The notes: generated by a model not told the origin, from the sequence alone. A stretch of 64,000 nt of DNA from Dehalococcoidia bacterium (GCA_022827095.1 JAJDTP010000005.1:496001-560000), one strand, 5' to 3'; counted from the first letter of the stretch, positions 15,394 to 24,913 are shown. Program-made: numbers and translations.

Positions 15394-17421
15394 TTACGCC
15401 GTCGCCCCCTCCTTGGCCTGCTTGGCGGTGTCGATGACCCGCTGCTCGATGTTCTGCGGCACTTGCTCGTAGTGGCCGAACTCGAAGCGGTACGAGCCCC
15501 GTCCGCCGGTCATGGATCGCAGGTCCTGGGAGTACCGTTGCACCTCGGACTGGGGCACCTCCGCCTCGATCACGGTGTAACGGGTCTCCGGTACCATGCC
15601 CAGGATGCGGCCGCGTTTGCTGTTGATGTCGCTGATGATGTCGCCGGTGTAGGTCTCGGGTACCGTGACGTACAGCTTGACGATGGGTTCAAGCAGGACG
15701 GGAGACGCCTTGGTCATGCCCTGGCGCAGGGCCTGGCTACCGGCGATCTCGAAGGCGATGGGTTTGCCGTCAACCGGATGGGTGCTTCCGTCGTAGATTA
15801 CCGCTTTGAGGTCGACCACCGGGAAGCCGGCCAGCACGCCTTCTTTCAGCGTGTTGACGACGCCCTTCTCCACGGCCGGAATGAGTTCGCGCGGCACCCT
15901 GCCGCCCACGACCTCGTTGCCGAACTCGAACCCTTCGTCGCGGATCTTGGGTTCCAGCCGGAGCAGCACGTGGCCGTACTGGCCGCTGCCGCCGGTTTGC
16001 TTCTTGTGGCGGTATTCGGAGTTGGTGATCTGCGTGATGGTTTCCCGGTAAGGAACGACGGGCAGTTTGACGTTCAGGTTGGCGCCGAACTTGCGCTTGA
16101 TGCGATCGAGTGCGACCTCGATCTGCACCTCTCCCAGTCCGGTGAGTAGGCTTTCGCTGGTTTCCGGATTGCGGGTGAACTGCAGGCTCGGGTCGTCCTC
16201 GACGATGCGAGCCAGGGAAGTAGACATCTTGTCCAGGTCGGCCTGGGTGGCCGGCACCACAGCCAGCGAGTAGTAGCCCTTCGGGAACTCGATACCCGGT
16301 AGTGTAACCCGCGCATCGCTGGCGCAAAGGCTATCACCGGTCAACGTGGCCCCGAGTTTTCCGATGGCGCCGATGTCGCCGGCCACCACCTCGGGCACGT
16401 TGTCCTGGCTGTTGCCCTGGGGCAGGTAGAGTTGGCCGAGGCGCTCGGACTGGCTATGGTTGACGTTATAGGTTTCGCCGTTGGACTTCATTGTTCCACG
16501 GAATACGCGGAACATGGACAGCTTGCCCACGAACGGGTCCGACGTGGTCTTGAACACCAGCGCGGCAACCGGACCGGCCGCGTCGGCAGTCACTTCGTCG
16601 TCGCCCGAAGTCTGGGGGAGGTCAGCTGGGGACGGCAGGAAATCGCGAATGACGGCAACCAACTCGTTCACCCCGATGTCCTGGGTCGCTGAAGTGACGA
16701 GGATCGGTATCAGGTCGCTGTTGCGGATGGCTTCGCGGGCGCCGGCGGTCACCTCTGCGGCGGTGATTTCCTCGCCTTCTAGGTACTTGTCGGCCAAGGC
16801 ATCGTCCGACTCGGCCACCGCTTCGATGAGACGTTCGCGGGCCGCATCGAAATCTCCGATGAGGCCAGCCGGAATGTCGGCGGGCGGGTCGATCACGCTC
16901 ACCAGGCCGGTGAAGTCCTGCGCCTCGCCGATCGGCAGCTGGAACGGCACGCAGCGGCTGCCGAAGATGTCCTGCAACTCTTGGACGTTGCGCTCGAAGC
17001 TAGCGTTCTCGCGGTCCATCTTGTTCAGCACAAAGGCCACCGGGAGGCCCCGCTCCTGGGCCATGTTCCATGCCCGCTCCGTCCCGACGTCGACGCCCGT
17101 GGGGGCGGCAACCAGGATCACCGCCGATTCCACCACTCGCATCGCGGCGACCGCCTCGCCGAGGAACTCGTCATAGCCGGGGGTGTCCAGAATGTTGATC
17201 TTGCTGTCGCCCTCGCTGATGCGCAGCAGGCTGGTCTGGACGCTGGAAGACCGCCGGGTTTCTTCCGGTTCGTAGTCGGAAGTAGTGTTGCCGTCTTCCA
17301 CTCTGCCGATGCGGTTGATCACTTTGGCGTTGAACAGCATGGTCTCGGCGAGGGTAGTCTTGCCCGCGCCGCTGTGTGAGAGCAAAGCGACGTTACGGAT
17401 GGTACTGGCGGATACGGCCAT
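15394..17421 (-). CDS. fusA: Elongation factor G (EF-G-like translational GTPase)
   Basis: This 675-residue GTPase moves tRNAs and mRNA through the ribosome. The P-loop is SHSGAGKT (residues 15-22), G3 is LDTPGYDEF (about 77) and G4 is LNKMD (about 134). The C-terminal domains IV/V include GSGQYGHVLLRLEP and RGSYRFEFGHYEQVP. The SHSGAGKT loop (instead of AHIDAGKT) and shorter length place it with the EF-G2-type paralogues common in Chloroflexota and Actinobacteria. It may therefore be a second EF-G and not the main one. It sits 181 bases after RNase HI on the same strand. Confidence 0.93.
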   Translation of the reverse strand: MAVSASTIRNVALLSHSGAGKTTLAETMLFNAKVINRIGRVEDGNTTSDYEPEETRRSSSVQTSLLRISEGDSKINILDTPGYDEFLGEAVAAMRVVESAVILVAAPTGVDVGTERAWNMAQERGLPVAFVLNKMDRENASFERNVQELQDIFGSRCVPFQLPIGEAQDFTGLVSVIDPPADIPAGLIGDFDAARERLIEAVAESDDALADKYLEGEEITAAEVTAGAREAIRNSDLIPILVTSATQDIGVNELVAVIRDFLPSPADLPQTSGDDEVTADAAGPVAALVFKTTSDPFVGKLSMFRVFRGTMKSNGETYNVNHSQSERLGQLYLPQGNSQDNVPEVVAGDIGAIGKLGATLTGDSLCASDARVTLPGIEFPKGYYSLAVVPATQADLDKMSTSLARIVEDDPSLQFTRNPETSESLLTGLGEVQIEVALDRIKRKFGANLNVKLPVVPYRETITQITNSEYRHKKQTGGSGQYGHVLLRLEPKIRDEGFEFGNEVVGGRVPRELIPAVEKGVVNTLKEGVLAGFPVVDLKAVIYDGSTHPVDGKPIAFEIAGSQALRQGMTKASPVLLEPIVKLYVTVPETYTGDIISDINSKRGRILGMVPETRYTVIEAEVPQSEVQRYSQDLRSMTGGRGSYRFEFGHYEQVPQNIEQRVIDTAKQAKEGATA

Positions 17422-17602
17422 GGTGGTTCCCCTTTTGTTCCTGAAATGGGTTGCGATTGGCCGATTGTAGCGAAATTATGTAGCCCGTTGCAACCGAACG
17501 ATGACGAAGTTAGAATGGTAGACCAGCGACCGGTAGTGAGCCGCTCCTCCAGCGACTCCTCCTTCGGGACCGGCCGCTCCTTTTATTGCCCGCTGGGATG
17601 GA

Positions 17603-18094
17603 TTAAAGGGCGAGACGCCGACGATCCACCGGCGGATACCCTGGATCCGGTGCGAGGCCCGCTGCCCGAGCCGCCTCAGTGGCCAGGCGGTCGCAGCGCT
17701 CGTTGTCCGGGTTGCCGCTGTGGCCGCGTACCCACCGGAATTCCGTTGGGTACCTCTCTAGCAGATCCAGCAGGCGGGCCCATAGGTCAGGATTGACCGC
17801 CGCTTCCCGCTTGTTTCGCATCCAGCCGTTGCTGCGCCATTTCGCTGCCCAGCCCTTGCTGACGGCGTCGACCAAGTACCGCGAGTCGGAGTACAACGTA
17901 ACTTGGCACGGCCGCGTCAGGGCTTCCAGGCCGATGATCGCCGCCAACAACTCCATGCGGTTGTTGGTGGTCAACGAGTAGCCGCCCGACAATTCCTTGC
18001 GGCGCCCGCGGTGGTCCAGGATCACGCCGTAGCCGCCTGGCCCGGGGTTGCCCAGGCAGGCGCCGTCGGTGTGAATGGTTACACCCGTTGTCAA
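17603..18094 (-). CDS. rnhA: Ribonuclease HI
   Basis: The 163-residue enzyme cuts the RNA strand of RNA:DNA hybrids. The four catalytic carboxylates are all present: Asp10 (HTDGACLGNPG), Glu48 (NNRMELLAA), Asp70 (LYSDSRY) and Asp135 (NERCDRLA), with the catalytic loop His at WVRGHSGN. Length and order match E. coli RnhA. It begins four bases after the stop of the dimeric-barrel gene upstream, so it is likely in an operon with it and the AhpD-like gene. Confidence 0.97.
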   Translation of the reverse strand: MTTGVTIHTDGACLGNPGPGGYGVILDHRGRRKELSGGYSLTTNNRMELLAAIIGLEALTRPCQVTLYSDSRYLVDAVSKGWAAKWRSNGWMRNKREAAVNPDLWARLLDLLERYPTEFRWVRGHSGNPDNERCDRLATEAARAAGLAPDPGYPPVDRRRLAL

Positions 18095-18098
18095 CGGT

Positions 18099-18755
18099 TC
18101 AGGCTGCCGGATGTCGCGCCACCTGCCGCATCACCGCGCGCGTCAGGCCGATGCACTTGGGGCCGATCTTGGCCGCCCATTCGTCTTGGGCGGCTGCCTT
18201 CCATGGGTCAGATTCCATGACCGATGGACTTTCGATCTGGTAGACGGCGACATACTTCGGGAAGCCGTCGGCGTTGGTGGTTTCTACGCGGTAGCGCCGC
18301 GCTCCTAGGACACCGTCCACCGCGCACAGCCCGGGCAGGTGAACCGTATTGTACAGGTGATTGAAATCGTCCTCGACGTCGGCGGGGATGTCAGTGCGCA
18401 CCACGAAGATGTAGGGCGCCTCGGTGGTCTCGTCGCCGGCGTCGGCGATGCGATTCAGCATCGTGTGCGTGCGGTTCGTAGCATGGGGGCGGATCTTTGT
18501 GGCCCAGTCACCCTTTTCGCCCTCGATGCGCCAGCCCTCGGAGAACGGGACGCCGGGTTCGTCGATGGCGTAGAGAGCGGCATAGCGCGCGAACTGCGCC
18601 GCGTTGGTGGATTCAAGCTGGTACCGATTGCAGGTGTGAACCCCAGGAGCCTGGCACAGGTACTTTGCATGTTCCGTGTCGTAGACGCGGTTGAACTCGG
18701 CTTCCCAGTCGGCGGTGATATCCATCTGAACGAAGTAGGCGTAATCGGCTGGCAT
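18099..18755 (-). CDS. Two-repeat dimeric alpha/beta-barrel (EthD/DUF4286-like) protein
   Basis: The 218-residue protein consists of two similar halves. Each starts with a strand and a W/D-rich helix: ADWEAEFNRVYDTEHAKYL in the first and ADVEDDFNHLYNTVHLPGL in the second. Each is followed by GV and a Y-R/Q-LESTN or YRVETTN strand. The fold resembles EthD/DUF4286-type ferredoxin-like barrels, which bind or break down small organic molecules. GGAGGT before ATG 18755 fixes the start. A paralogue is at 36899-37558. No catalytic residue can be assigned beyond the conserved His in each EH/VH motif. Confidence 0.75.
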   Translation of the reverse strand: MPADYAYFVQMDITADWEAEFNRVYDTEHAKYLCQAPGVHTCNRYQLESTNAAQFARYAALYAIDEPGVPFSEGWRIEGEKGDWATKIRPHATNRTHTMLNRIADAGDETTEAPYIFVVRTDIPADVEDDFNHLYNTVHLPGLCAVDGVLGARRYRVETTNADGFPKYVAVYQIESPSVMESDPWKAAAQDEWAAKIGPKCIGLTRAVMRQVARHPAA

Positions 18756-18795
18756 GTCGTGACCTCCGTGTTCCGGATTCGTGAGATGAGTCAAT

Positions 18796-19344
18796 TCAGT
18801 AGGTCAACGCGTCGGCCGTGCCGTCGGGCAATTCGACAGCCAGGGCCTGTAGGGTGTGGGCCAGGCCGTGATAGTAAGAGACTACCACCAGCAGGTCGAC
18901 GATGCCGGCGTCGCCGATGATGCTCTGGACTGCGGCGAATGTGGCGTCGGAGACCCGGTGCTGACGCAGCAACTCGATGACGAAGCCCGAAACGGCAGCG
19001 TCGTCGCCGGACAGGCCGTTGGGCGCGCGGTATTCATGGATGGCCGAAATTTCGGTGTCGGTTAGGCCGGCGTTGCGCGCGGCCGGCTGGTTCACTGTCC
19101 AGACATAGTGGCCGCAGGCCTCGCGAGCCGCGGTCAGCACGGCCACAGCCTTGACCCGGGGATCCAGAGGCGTCTGGAAGCGGACGTAGCCGCCGAGGTG
19201 AGCGAAGTTGCTCGCCGCCTGCGGGTTGTTCAGTATGGCGGCGTAGTTGCGCTGCACACCTCCGCGGGAGGTTTCGATATCGTCCCAAACCGCCTGGCCG
19301 GCGGCGTCCATATTTTCCCTGGTAGCGAAGGGTACGCGAGCCAT
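18796..19344 (-). CDS. Carboxymuconolactone decarboxylase/AhpD-like family protein
   Basis: The 182-residue all-helical protein has the family core LDPRVKAVAVLTAAREACGHYVW, normally the active-site helix of AhpD-fold proteins. The second cysteine of AhpD's CxxC is absent, so peroxidase-reductase activity is unlikely; decarboxylase-type or unknown activity is more plausible. A second conserved block is DLLVVVSYYHGLAHTLQALA near the C-terminus. AGGAGG lies before ATG 19344. It is upstream of the dimeric-barrel and rnhA genes and probably co-transcribed with them. Confidence 0.85.
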   Translation of the reverse strand: MARVPFATRENMDAAGQAVWDDIETSRGGVQRNYAAILNNPQAASNFAHLGGYVRFQTPLDPRVKAVAVLTAAREACGHYVWTVNQPAARNAGLTDTEISAIHEYRAPNGLSGDDAAVSGFVIELLRQHRVSDATFAAVQSIIGDAGIVDLLVVVSYYHGLAHTLQALAVELPDGTADALTY

Positions 19345-19437
19345 GGTCCGTGGCCTCCTTGTGCGCGTGTCGGTTACGAATTCCGGCGGCGATTGGCAAC
19401 CGCCGCCGGATGGAAGACCTGGTAGTTTCGGCGAGCG

Positions 19438-21702
19438 TCAGCCGCCGTTCTCGCCCCAGAGCTGTTCCAGGATTGCGCCCGGGGACATGGGCAGGTTGTC
19501 CATGCGGACGCCGATGGCGTCGTGGATGGCGTTAGCGATGGCGGCCATGGGAGGCACGATGGGCACCTCGCCCACGCCGCGCACCCCGTAGGGATGGCCC
19601 GGGTTGGCCTTTTCCACGATTACAGTGTCAATCATGGGCAGGTCGAGGCTGGTCGGCATCCGGTAGTCCAGGAAGCTGGAGTTCACCATGTCGCCGGAGT
19701 CGTTCATGAAGTACTCTTCGTTGAGCGCCCAACCGATTCCCTGCACGGCGCCGCCCTGCATCTGGCCTTCGACGTAGCTGGGATGGATGGCCTTTCCGGC
19801 GTCCTGCACCACGGTGTACCGCAGGACGTCCACTTTGCCGGTATCGGGGTCGACTTCTACGTCCACCAGGTGGGTGCCAAAGGCTCCGCCCTCTCCGCCG
19901 GGGCTCACGCTGACCTGGGCGGAAATCGGGCCGCCGGTGCGCGCCAACTGGGACGACAGTTCCTTGAAGGACATCTGCAGGTCCTCGTCGGAATTGTGCT
20001 TGAAGATGCCGTCCGCCAGGTCAATTTCCGAGGGGTCTTTTTCCCAGATCTGGCCGGCCCGGTCAATCATTTTCCGCTTGATTTCCTCGGCGCACTCGTA
20101 TGCTGCCCAGCCGGTGGCGAAGGTTGTGCGGCTGCCTCCGGTGAGGAAGGTGTAGCCAACGGCGTCAGTGTCGCCGACACTAGGCCGGACGTCTTCAGCG
20201 GGGATGCCGAGCACCTCGGCCGCCTGCATGGCGATGGATGCGCGGGAGCCGCCGATGTCCGTTGACCCTTCCACCAGACCGATGGTGCCATCGGCGTTCA
20301 CGCTGATGCTGGCGCTGGACGCCAGGCCGATATTCATCCAGTAGCCACTGGCCACACCGCGCCCGCGGTTGGGACCGGAAATCTCGGATTTGTAATGGTC
20401 CGTGTCCTTCGCGGCCTCAAGAGTTTCAACGTTGCCGATCACGCGGAACTGCGGGCCGTCAACCCGGCGGTTGCCTTCCTTGCTGGCGTTCTTCAGGCGG
20501 AACTCCAGCGGGTCCATGCCGCATTTGGCGGCCAGTTCGTCAACGACCTGTTCGCCGCCAAATGCGGAGATGGGCGCGCCGGGAGCGCGGTAGGCGAAGG
20601 AACGCGGCTTATTGGTGACCACGTCGTAGCCCTCGACCCGCTGATTCTCCAAGGCATAGGGCGCAAACACGCACTGGGCGCCGGCGGTGACCGGGGAGGA
20701 ACCGGGAAAAGCGCCGGCCTCATACATGAGGACCGCGTCGGCGGCGACCAGGGTGCCATCTTGTTTGGCGCCCATCTTGATCTTGACATACGCGCCGGCG
20801 GTGGGGCCCGTCGCCTCAAAGGTCTCGGTGCGGCTCATCTGCATCTTGACCGGGCGGCCGGTCTTCTTCGAGAGCAGCGCCGCCACCGGCTCCAGGTACA
20901 GCGGAATCTTGCCGCCGAAACCGCCGCCGATTTCCATGGGAACGACCTTGATACGCGATACGGGCAATTCGAGCACGCCGGCCAGGGCGTCCCGCGCGAC
21001 GAATGCTCCCTGGGTGCTGGTCCACACCGTCAGGTACCCGTCGGCATTCCAGAATGCGGAGGCGTTCTGCGGCTCGATGTAGCCCTGGTGGACGGTTCGG
21101 GTGTTGAACTCGCGCTCGATGACGAAGTCGGCCCCGGCCAAGGCAGCTTCCACGTCGCCTTGTTCGTACACGAACCGATTGGAGACGTTGCTGTGCTTGT
21201 CGGTTTCCTCGCCGAACTCGGTGGTGGTCATGTCCTCGTGGAGCAGGTCGGCGTCGTCCTTCATGGCGTCGAGGACGTTGGTGCTGGCTTTCAGCACGTC
21301 GTAGTCGACCTTGATCAGATTCACCGCCTCCTCAGCGACGTGGGCCGAGTCGGCCGCGACGGCCGCTATGGGGTGGCCACGGAACAGGGCCTTGTCGGCA
21401 GCCAGGATGTTGTTGCTGGCCGCACGCGCCGACATCGGCGGATTCTCCTTGCCGGCGATTGGCAGATCGGCGCCGGTAACCACCCCACGCACACCGGGCA
21501 GCGCCTCGGCGGCCGAGGTGTCGATGGACTTGATCCGCGCGTGGGCGTGGGGGCTGCGCAGAACCTTGCCGAAGAGCATCCCGCTCATCTCGAAGTCCGC
21601 GCCGTACTTGGCCCGCCCCGTCACCTTGTCCGCGCCGTCGTGGCGAACAGGCCGCGTGCCGACGACATTATAGTTGGTGTTGGAGAGCACGATATTGGTC
21701 AT
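19438..21702 (-). CDS. Xanthine dehydrogenase/aldehyde oxidase family, molybdenum-binding large subunit
   Basis: This 754-residue subunit is a clear paralogue of the one at 4370-6658: VVGTRPVRHDGADKVTGRA at the N-terminus, EIGGGFGGKIPLYLEPVAAL around the cofactor, and RGVGEVPIVPP with the catalytic Glu near the C-terminus. It would hydroxylate an aldehyde or aromatic heterocycle. The frame is open far upstream to 23325, but that extension overlaps other genes; ATG 21702 matches the paralogue's start and has a GAGG site. No 2Fe-2S or FAD subunit is nearby. It follows the membrane redox trio on the same strand. Confidence 0.92.
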   Translation of the reverse strand: MTNIVLSNTNYNVVGTRPVRHDGADKVTGRAKYGADFEMSGMLFGKVLRSPHAHARIKSIDTSAAEALPGVRGVVTGADLPIAGKENPPMSARAASNNILAADKALFRGHPIAAVAADSAHVAEEAVNLIKVDYDVLKASTNVLDAMKDDADLLHEDMTTTEFGEETDKHSNVSNRFVYEQGDVEAALAGADFVIEREFNTRTVHQGYIEPQNASAFWNADGYLTVWTSTQGAFVARDALAGVLELPVSRIKVVPMEIGGGFGGKIPLYLEPVAALLSKKTGRPVKMQMSRTETFEATGPTAGAYVKIKMGAKQDGTLVAADAVLMYEAGAFPGSSPVTAGAQCVFAPYALENQRVEGYDVVTNKPRSFAYRAPGAPISAFGGEQVVDELAAKCGMDPLEFRLKNASKEGNRRVDGPQFRVIGNVETLEAAKDTDHYKSEISGPNRGRGVASGYWMNIGLASSASISVNADGTIGLVEGSTDIGGSRASIAMQAAEVLGIPAEDVRPSVGDTDAVGYTFLTGGSRTTFATGWAAYECAEEIKRKMIDRAGQIWEKDPSEIDLADGIFKHNSDEDLQMSFKELSSQLARTGGPISAQVSVSPGGEGGAFGTHLVDVEVDPDTGKVDVLRYTVVQDAGKAIHPSYVEGQMQGGAVQGIGWALNEEYFMNDSGDMVNSSFLDYRMPTSLDLPMIDTVIVEKANPGHPYGVRGVGEVPIVPPMAAIANAIHDAIGVRMDNLPMSPGAILEQLWGENGG

Positions 21703-21863
21703 AAGTCGCCTCGCTGCTGGTAGGAATTGCTGGCCGATTTTAGCACAGGCCCGACTGCCGCCCCAACCCCGGCCGCGGGAACCGCGCATATCCGAACGCA
21801 GGATCTCCGTGGGCGTCACGTCGTAAGGCGACCTGGAACATCGCGGATCGGCCGCCCGAGCGC

Positions 21864-22895
21864 TCAGGTCAGCGGCAACGGCGGCTGCCATAGTTTGCCA
21901 GTCTGGTTCACGGTGATCGAGTCGACCCACTTCACCCAGTCGTAACCGCGCTTGTGGGGCTCCACCATTCGGGCCGGGAAACCGTGCCCGGCTGAAAGCG
22001 GTTTGCCGTCCACGCCGCTGGCCAGCAGCGCGCGCTCGGCTTCTGCCAGGGAATACCGGCGGAAATATCCAGTGCGGGAACGAATCGTGATGCTGCCCGC
22101 GCCGGGCTTGGGTCGGGCGCGTTCCAACAATTGGGGCACCGGGATCCCGTGCCATTCGCGGGTGGTATGCCATCCTCCGGTGCAGTCCAGAGTGGCGGTG
22201 GCCTGAACATCCCAGGAGTTCAGCTCGCGCATGCTGATGCTGTAGGGAGACTCCACGTGACCGTCCACGGTCAGTTTCCACGTATCCGGGTTTATGGCGG
22301 GCACTTGGTCGTTCAACCACATGGTTACCGGAAAATCGGAGCCGTTTTCCGGGTAGGACCCGGTGAACCGGCGTTGGGCGCCCGGCCCGGTCGCCAACAC
22401 GTTTGCCAATTCCACCGTTCGCCAGGCCAGGAATCCGGCCATCGCCAAGCCGATCACCCGGAGGACGTGGCGACGGTCGACCACGTAGCGCGTTCGTAGG
22501 CTGATCCGATGCCGGAGCGAATGCCACAGCAAGAGTGGGATCAGCATCCACGCCAGGTTCATGTGGATGGTCGTGCCGGAGAAACCCATCCAATCGTATG
22601 GCCCGAGATGGCTCCACGCCAGCCCCAATCCAAGGACGATCAGCAGCCCCAGGAGCAGAACCGTTGACCACAGCATGGCGCTCATCGAGCGTCGCCAGTT
22701 GCTGGCCGTTCGCACCGAACTGAAAATGTTGCGCGACTTCCACACAAAAAGCGCCAGAATAGCGAAGCCGAAAATCCGGTGGAGGTGCATCGCGGCGATC
22801 CATTCGGCGTTTGAATGGGTCAGGCCCAGGTATCCGGTCAACAGCTCGGCGACGACCAGGACGATCAGGGCGATATTGGCCCACGGGAAGCGCAT
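21864..22895 (-). CDS. Membrane-anchored molybdopterin oxidoreductase (sulfite-oxidase/SoxC-like fold)
   Basis: The 343-residue protein joins an N-terminal membrane domain (helices around residues 8-25, 38-52, 72-93 and 108-125) to a C-terminal sulfite-oxidase-type domain. The expected Mo-ligand cysteine is in ATLDCTGGWHTTREWHG. Paired histidines in the helices (HLHRIFGF, IHMNL, WHSLRHRI) are consistent with a b-type haem domain, as in cytochrome b561-like anchors. It is thus like a YedY and YedZ fusion. It starts three bases after the 4-helix membrane protein gene, so the two probably work together. Substrate unknown. Confidence 0.82.
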   Translation of the reverse strand: MRFPWANIALIVLVVAELLTGYLGLTHSNAEWIAAMHLHRIFGFAILALFVWKSRNIFSSVRTASNWRRSMSAMLWSTVLLLGLLIVLGLGLAWSHLGPYDWMGFSGTTIHMNLAWMLIPLLLWHSLRHRISLRTRYVVDRRHVLRVIGLAMAGFLAWRTVELANVLATGPGAQRRFTGSYPENGSDFPVTMWLNDQVPAINPDTWKLTVDGHVESPYSISMRELNSWDVQATATLDCTGGWHTTREWHGIPVPQLLERARPKPGAGSITIRSRTGYFRRYSLAEAERALLASGVDGKPLSAGHGFPARMVEPHKRGYDWVKWVDSITVNQTGKLWQPPLPLT

Positions 22896-22898
22896 CGG

Positions 22899-23351
22899 CT
22901 ATCGAGTGTCCGCGGTGTGCGCGAGGCGATGCTGATGCCAGCCCCAGAGAATCACGATAACCGCCAGGTCCAAGTGCAGAACCGTCGAGATCCAGGCCGT
23001 GAACCATCCCGAGTCGTTGAGGGCGGTCAAGCCGAGCGCCAGACGGGCCAGCATGACGGCAAAATACCCGCATCCGATTACGATCACGCATCGGCTGGCG
23101 ATCGTCCCCATTACCGCGACCCGGTGGACCATAGTGCAAATCGCCGCGCCCATGAGGGCGAGGATCACGATCTGGCAGGCCAACAGCGCGGGATACGATA
23201 TGCCGCTGCCTTGCCAGACCTCGAACGGCGGGAGGAACTCCTGCGGCAACCACCGCTGGATGGCCTGTCCCGCAACTCGGACCAGGAACGCGAAGGAGAG
23301 CGCCGCGACCGCAGCGATGGCCCACAGGTCACGTCGACTGGTCGCACGCAT
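22899..23351 (-). CDS. Four-helix membrane protein of the redox trio, 150 aa
   Basis: The 150-residue protein is almost wholly hydrophobic, with four likely membrane helices (about residues 9-27, 50-70, 80-105 and 118-140). Histidines in MVHRVAVMG and HLDLAVIVILWGWHQHRL could be haem ligands, but this is an inference. Its ATG overlaps the stop of the FAD oxidase in TGATG, a translational coupling arrangement. The downstream molybdopterin enzyme starts three bases after its stop. I do not recognise a named family. Confidence 0.72.
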   Translation of the reverse strand: MRATSRRDLWAIAAVAALSFAFLVRVAGQAIQRWLPQEFLPPFEVWQGSGISYPALLACQIVILALMGAAICTMVHRVAVMGTIASRCVIVIGCGYFAVMLARLALGLTALNDSGWFTAWISTVLHLDLAVIVILWGWHQHRLAHTADTR

Positions 23352-24760
23352 CACGTCGTCTCGGTGTACGCGCGGTACCAGTTGCTGGAAAACACGTTGC
23401 AAGGATCGTAATGCCCCTTGCGGGACAGGAACTCTGGGAACTGGGGGTAGCCCGTGGTCAGCTGGTCCAGGGTGGCGAACTTGCTGTACGTGAGGAAATA
23501 GCTGCCGTCGCGCTCGATGGCTAGATCGATGAGTGTCCTCAACGCGTAGGCGGCTCTCTGTATACCGTCCGGGTTGTGGTCGACGTGGAGGTTGAAGACG
23601 ATGCACGCGAAGCGGTTTCGCGCCCAGTTCAGCACGGTCTCGTCGTCTTGCTCAATGAGGCGAATGGTGCCATAGATCACGTTGGCTCGCTGCCGCCGTA
23701 ATTCAACTGCCGCGGCAGCCATGAATTCCGGCAATCGCGGCAACGGCACGTATAGCTCGGAGATCATCTCCGATCCTGGCACTGGGCTGCCCAGCCTCGT
23801 GTCGAGCTCTTGGTGATAGTGGTCGATGTATTGGCTCAATTGGAACGTGTCGCTGTCGTAGACCTGCCCGTCGGTGCTCCGGTAGAAGCTGGCGTACTCG
23901 TCGAACGCGCGTGCCTTGTCCGCGTGGGACCAGTATAAAAGTTGCCGCCAGGCCGCTTCCGTCAGCAGGTTCTGTGGAGGCGAGGCAGCACACGCCTCGT
24001 CTTGAGCAACCGGAAGATAGCATGAAAGCACGCCGTCTTTGAGGAACCCGGATGAATGTTCGTCGGTGCGGTATTGAAAGTCCCCGTAGGTGAATCCGCA
24101 GCGGATTCGATCGGCGAACACCGCCGGCACCTCGTCTACGGTGGTGACTTCCACCACGCGACGCAAGTGGTGAGACGGCATGAGTCGGAGGTCAACCGTG
24201 GTGATTACGCCGAACAATCCGTAGCCGCCAATGGCCAGCCGGAACAGTTCGGCGTTGTTTTCGCGGTCGCATCGGATCAGTTCCCCGTCTGAGGTGATCA
24301 TCTCGAACGCGTCCACATCCTGCACGATGGGTCGGTAGGTGAGCCCGCGCCCGTGCCCATTGGCGGCCAACGCGCCGCCGATGCTGAGTCGGTCGGCTCC
24401 GGTCTGTTTCTGCACGATGCTCCAACGCCGGCCGGCCTCGGGAGGTTGCATCGCCCGCAATCCGGACACCAAATCGGACCACAAGATGCCGGCTTCCACG
24501 GTCACGATACCCCGTTCCGGGTCCAACGCGATAATGCGACGCAGTTCCCGCGTATCCAACAACGTTCCGCCGGAAAGGAACTGCTGGCCCCCCATTGCGT
24601 GCCTGCCGCCGGCGATGCTCAGGCTGCCGCCGCGATCACGGGCCCAGATCACCAGCCGCCGAGCTTCGTCGACAGAAGCAGGTAGTACGACCTCGGTAAC
24701 GTCGGCCGCGTTCAACTGGGAGTGAATGTCGTTAACGGTGATGGTCTTCGTGGTTCGCAT
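23351..24760 (-). CDS. FAD-linked oxidase (VAO/FAD_binding_4 family)
   Basis: The 469-residue flavoprotein has the VAO-type FAD domain: LPASVDEARRLVIWARDRG, the pyrophosphate loop SIAGGRHAMGGQQ and VTVEAGILWSDL, then a second motif SIGGALAANGHGRG. The C-terminal half carries the substrate cap and ends in LSRKGHYDPCNVFSSNWYR, typical of FAD/FMN alcohol or lactone oxidases. The His in GGRHAMGG is at the position used for covalent flavin in some relatives. It leads the minus-strand trio with the two membrane proteins, suggesting electrons pass on to a membrane carrier. Confidence 0.88.
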   Translation of the reverse strand: MRTTKTITVNDIHSQLNAADVTEVVLPASVDEARRLVIWARDRGGSLSIAGGRHAMGGQQFLSGGTLLDTRELRRIIALDPERGIVTVEAGILWSDLVSGLRAMQPPEAGRRWSIVQKQTGADRLSIGGALAANGHGRGLTYRPIVQDVDAFEMITSDGELIRCDRENNAELFRLAIGGYGLFGVITTVDLRLMPSHHLRRVVEVTTVDEVPAVFADRIRCGFTYGDFQYRTDEHSSGFLKDGVLSCYLPVAQDEACAASPPQNLLTEAAWRQLLYWSHADKARAFDEYASFYRSTDGQVYDSDTFQLSQYIDHYHQELDTRLGSPVPGSEMISELYVPLPRLPEFMAAAAVELRRQRANVIYGTIRLIEQDDETVLNWARNRFACIVFNLHVDHNPDGIQRAAYALRTLIDLAIERDGSYFLTYSKFATLDQLTTGYPQFPEFLSRKGHYDPCNVFSSNWYRAYTETT

Positions 24761-24913
24761 CGGCTTTATTTTCGGTCCTTCGTAATCTGGTTACTTGGCT
24801 GTAACTACGGGTTCACCACACGCGCGGATGCACGTGCGTGATACACTCCCGTCGCGCTGGACGAAGCTGTCATGAGTCGCCAGCCGGCACCATAGAATAG
24901 GCGGTTAGGAAGT

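Noticed and set aside
17422-17602. Riboswitch or T-box in the EF-G leader
   Set aside because: Several GC-rich partial pairings are present, but no consensus of any known riboswitch class could be recognised.
18796-19344. AhpD-type selenoprotein or peroxidase
   Set aside because: The conserved helix has one Cys only and no in-frame UGA, so a CxxC or CxxU redox site is absent.
19438-23325. 1295-residue single protein suggested by the open frame
   Set aside because: The part upstream of 21702 overlaps real genes in another frame and is low-complexity Pro/Arg-rich translation typical of a shadow.
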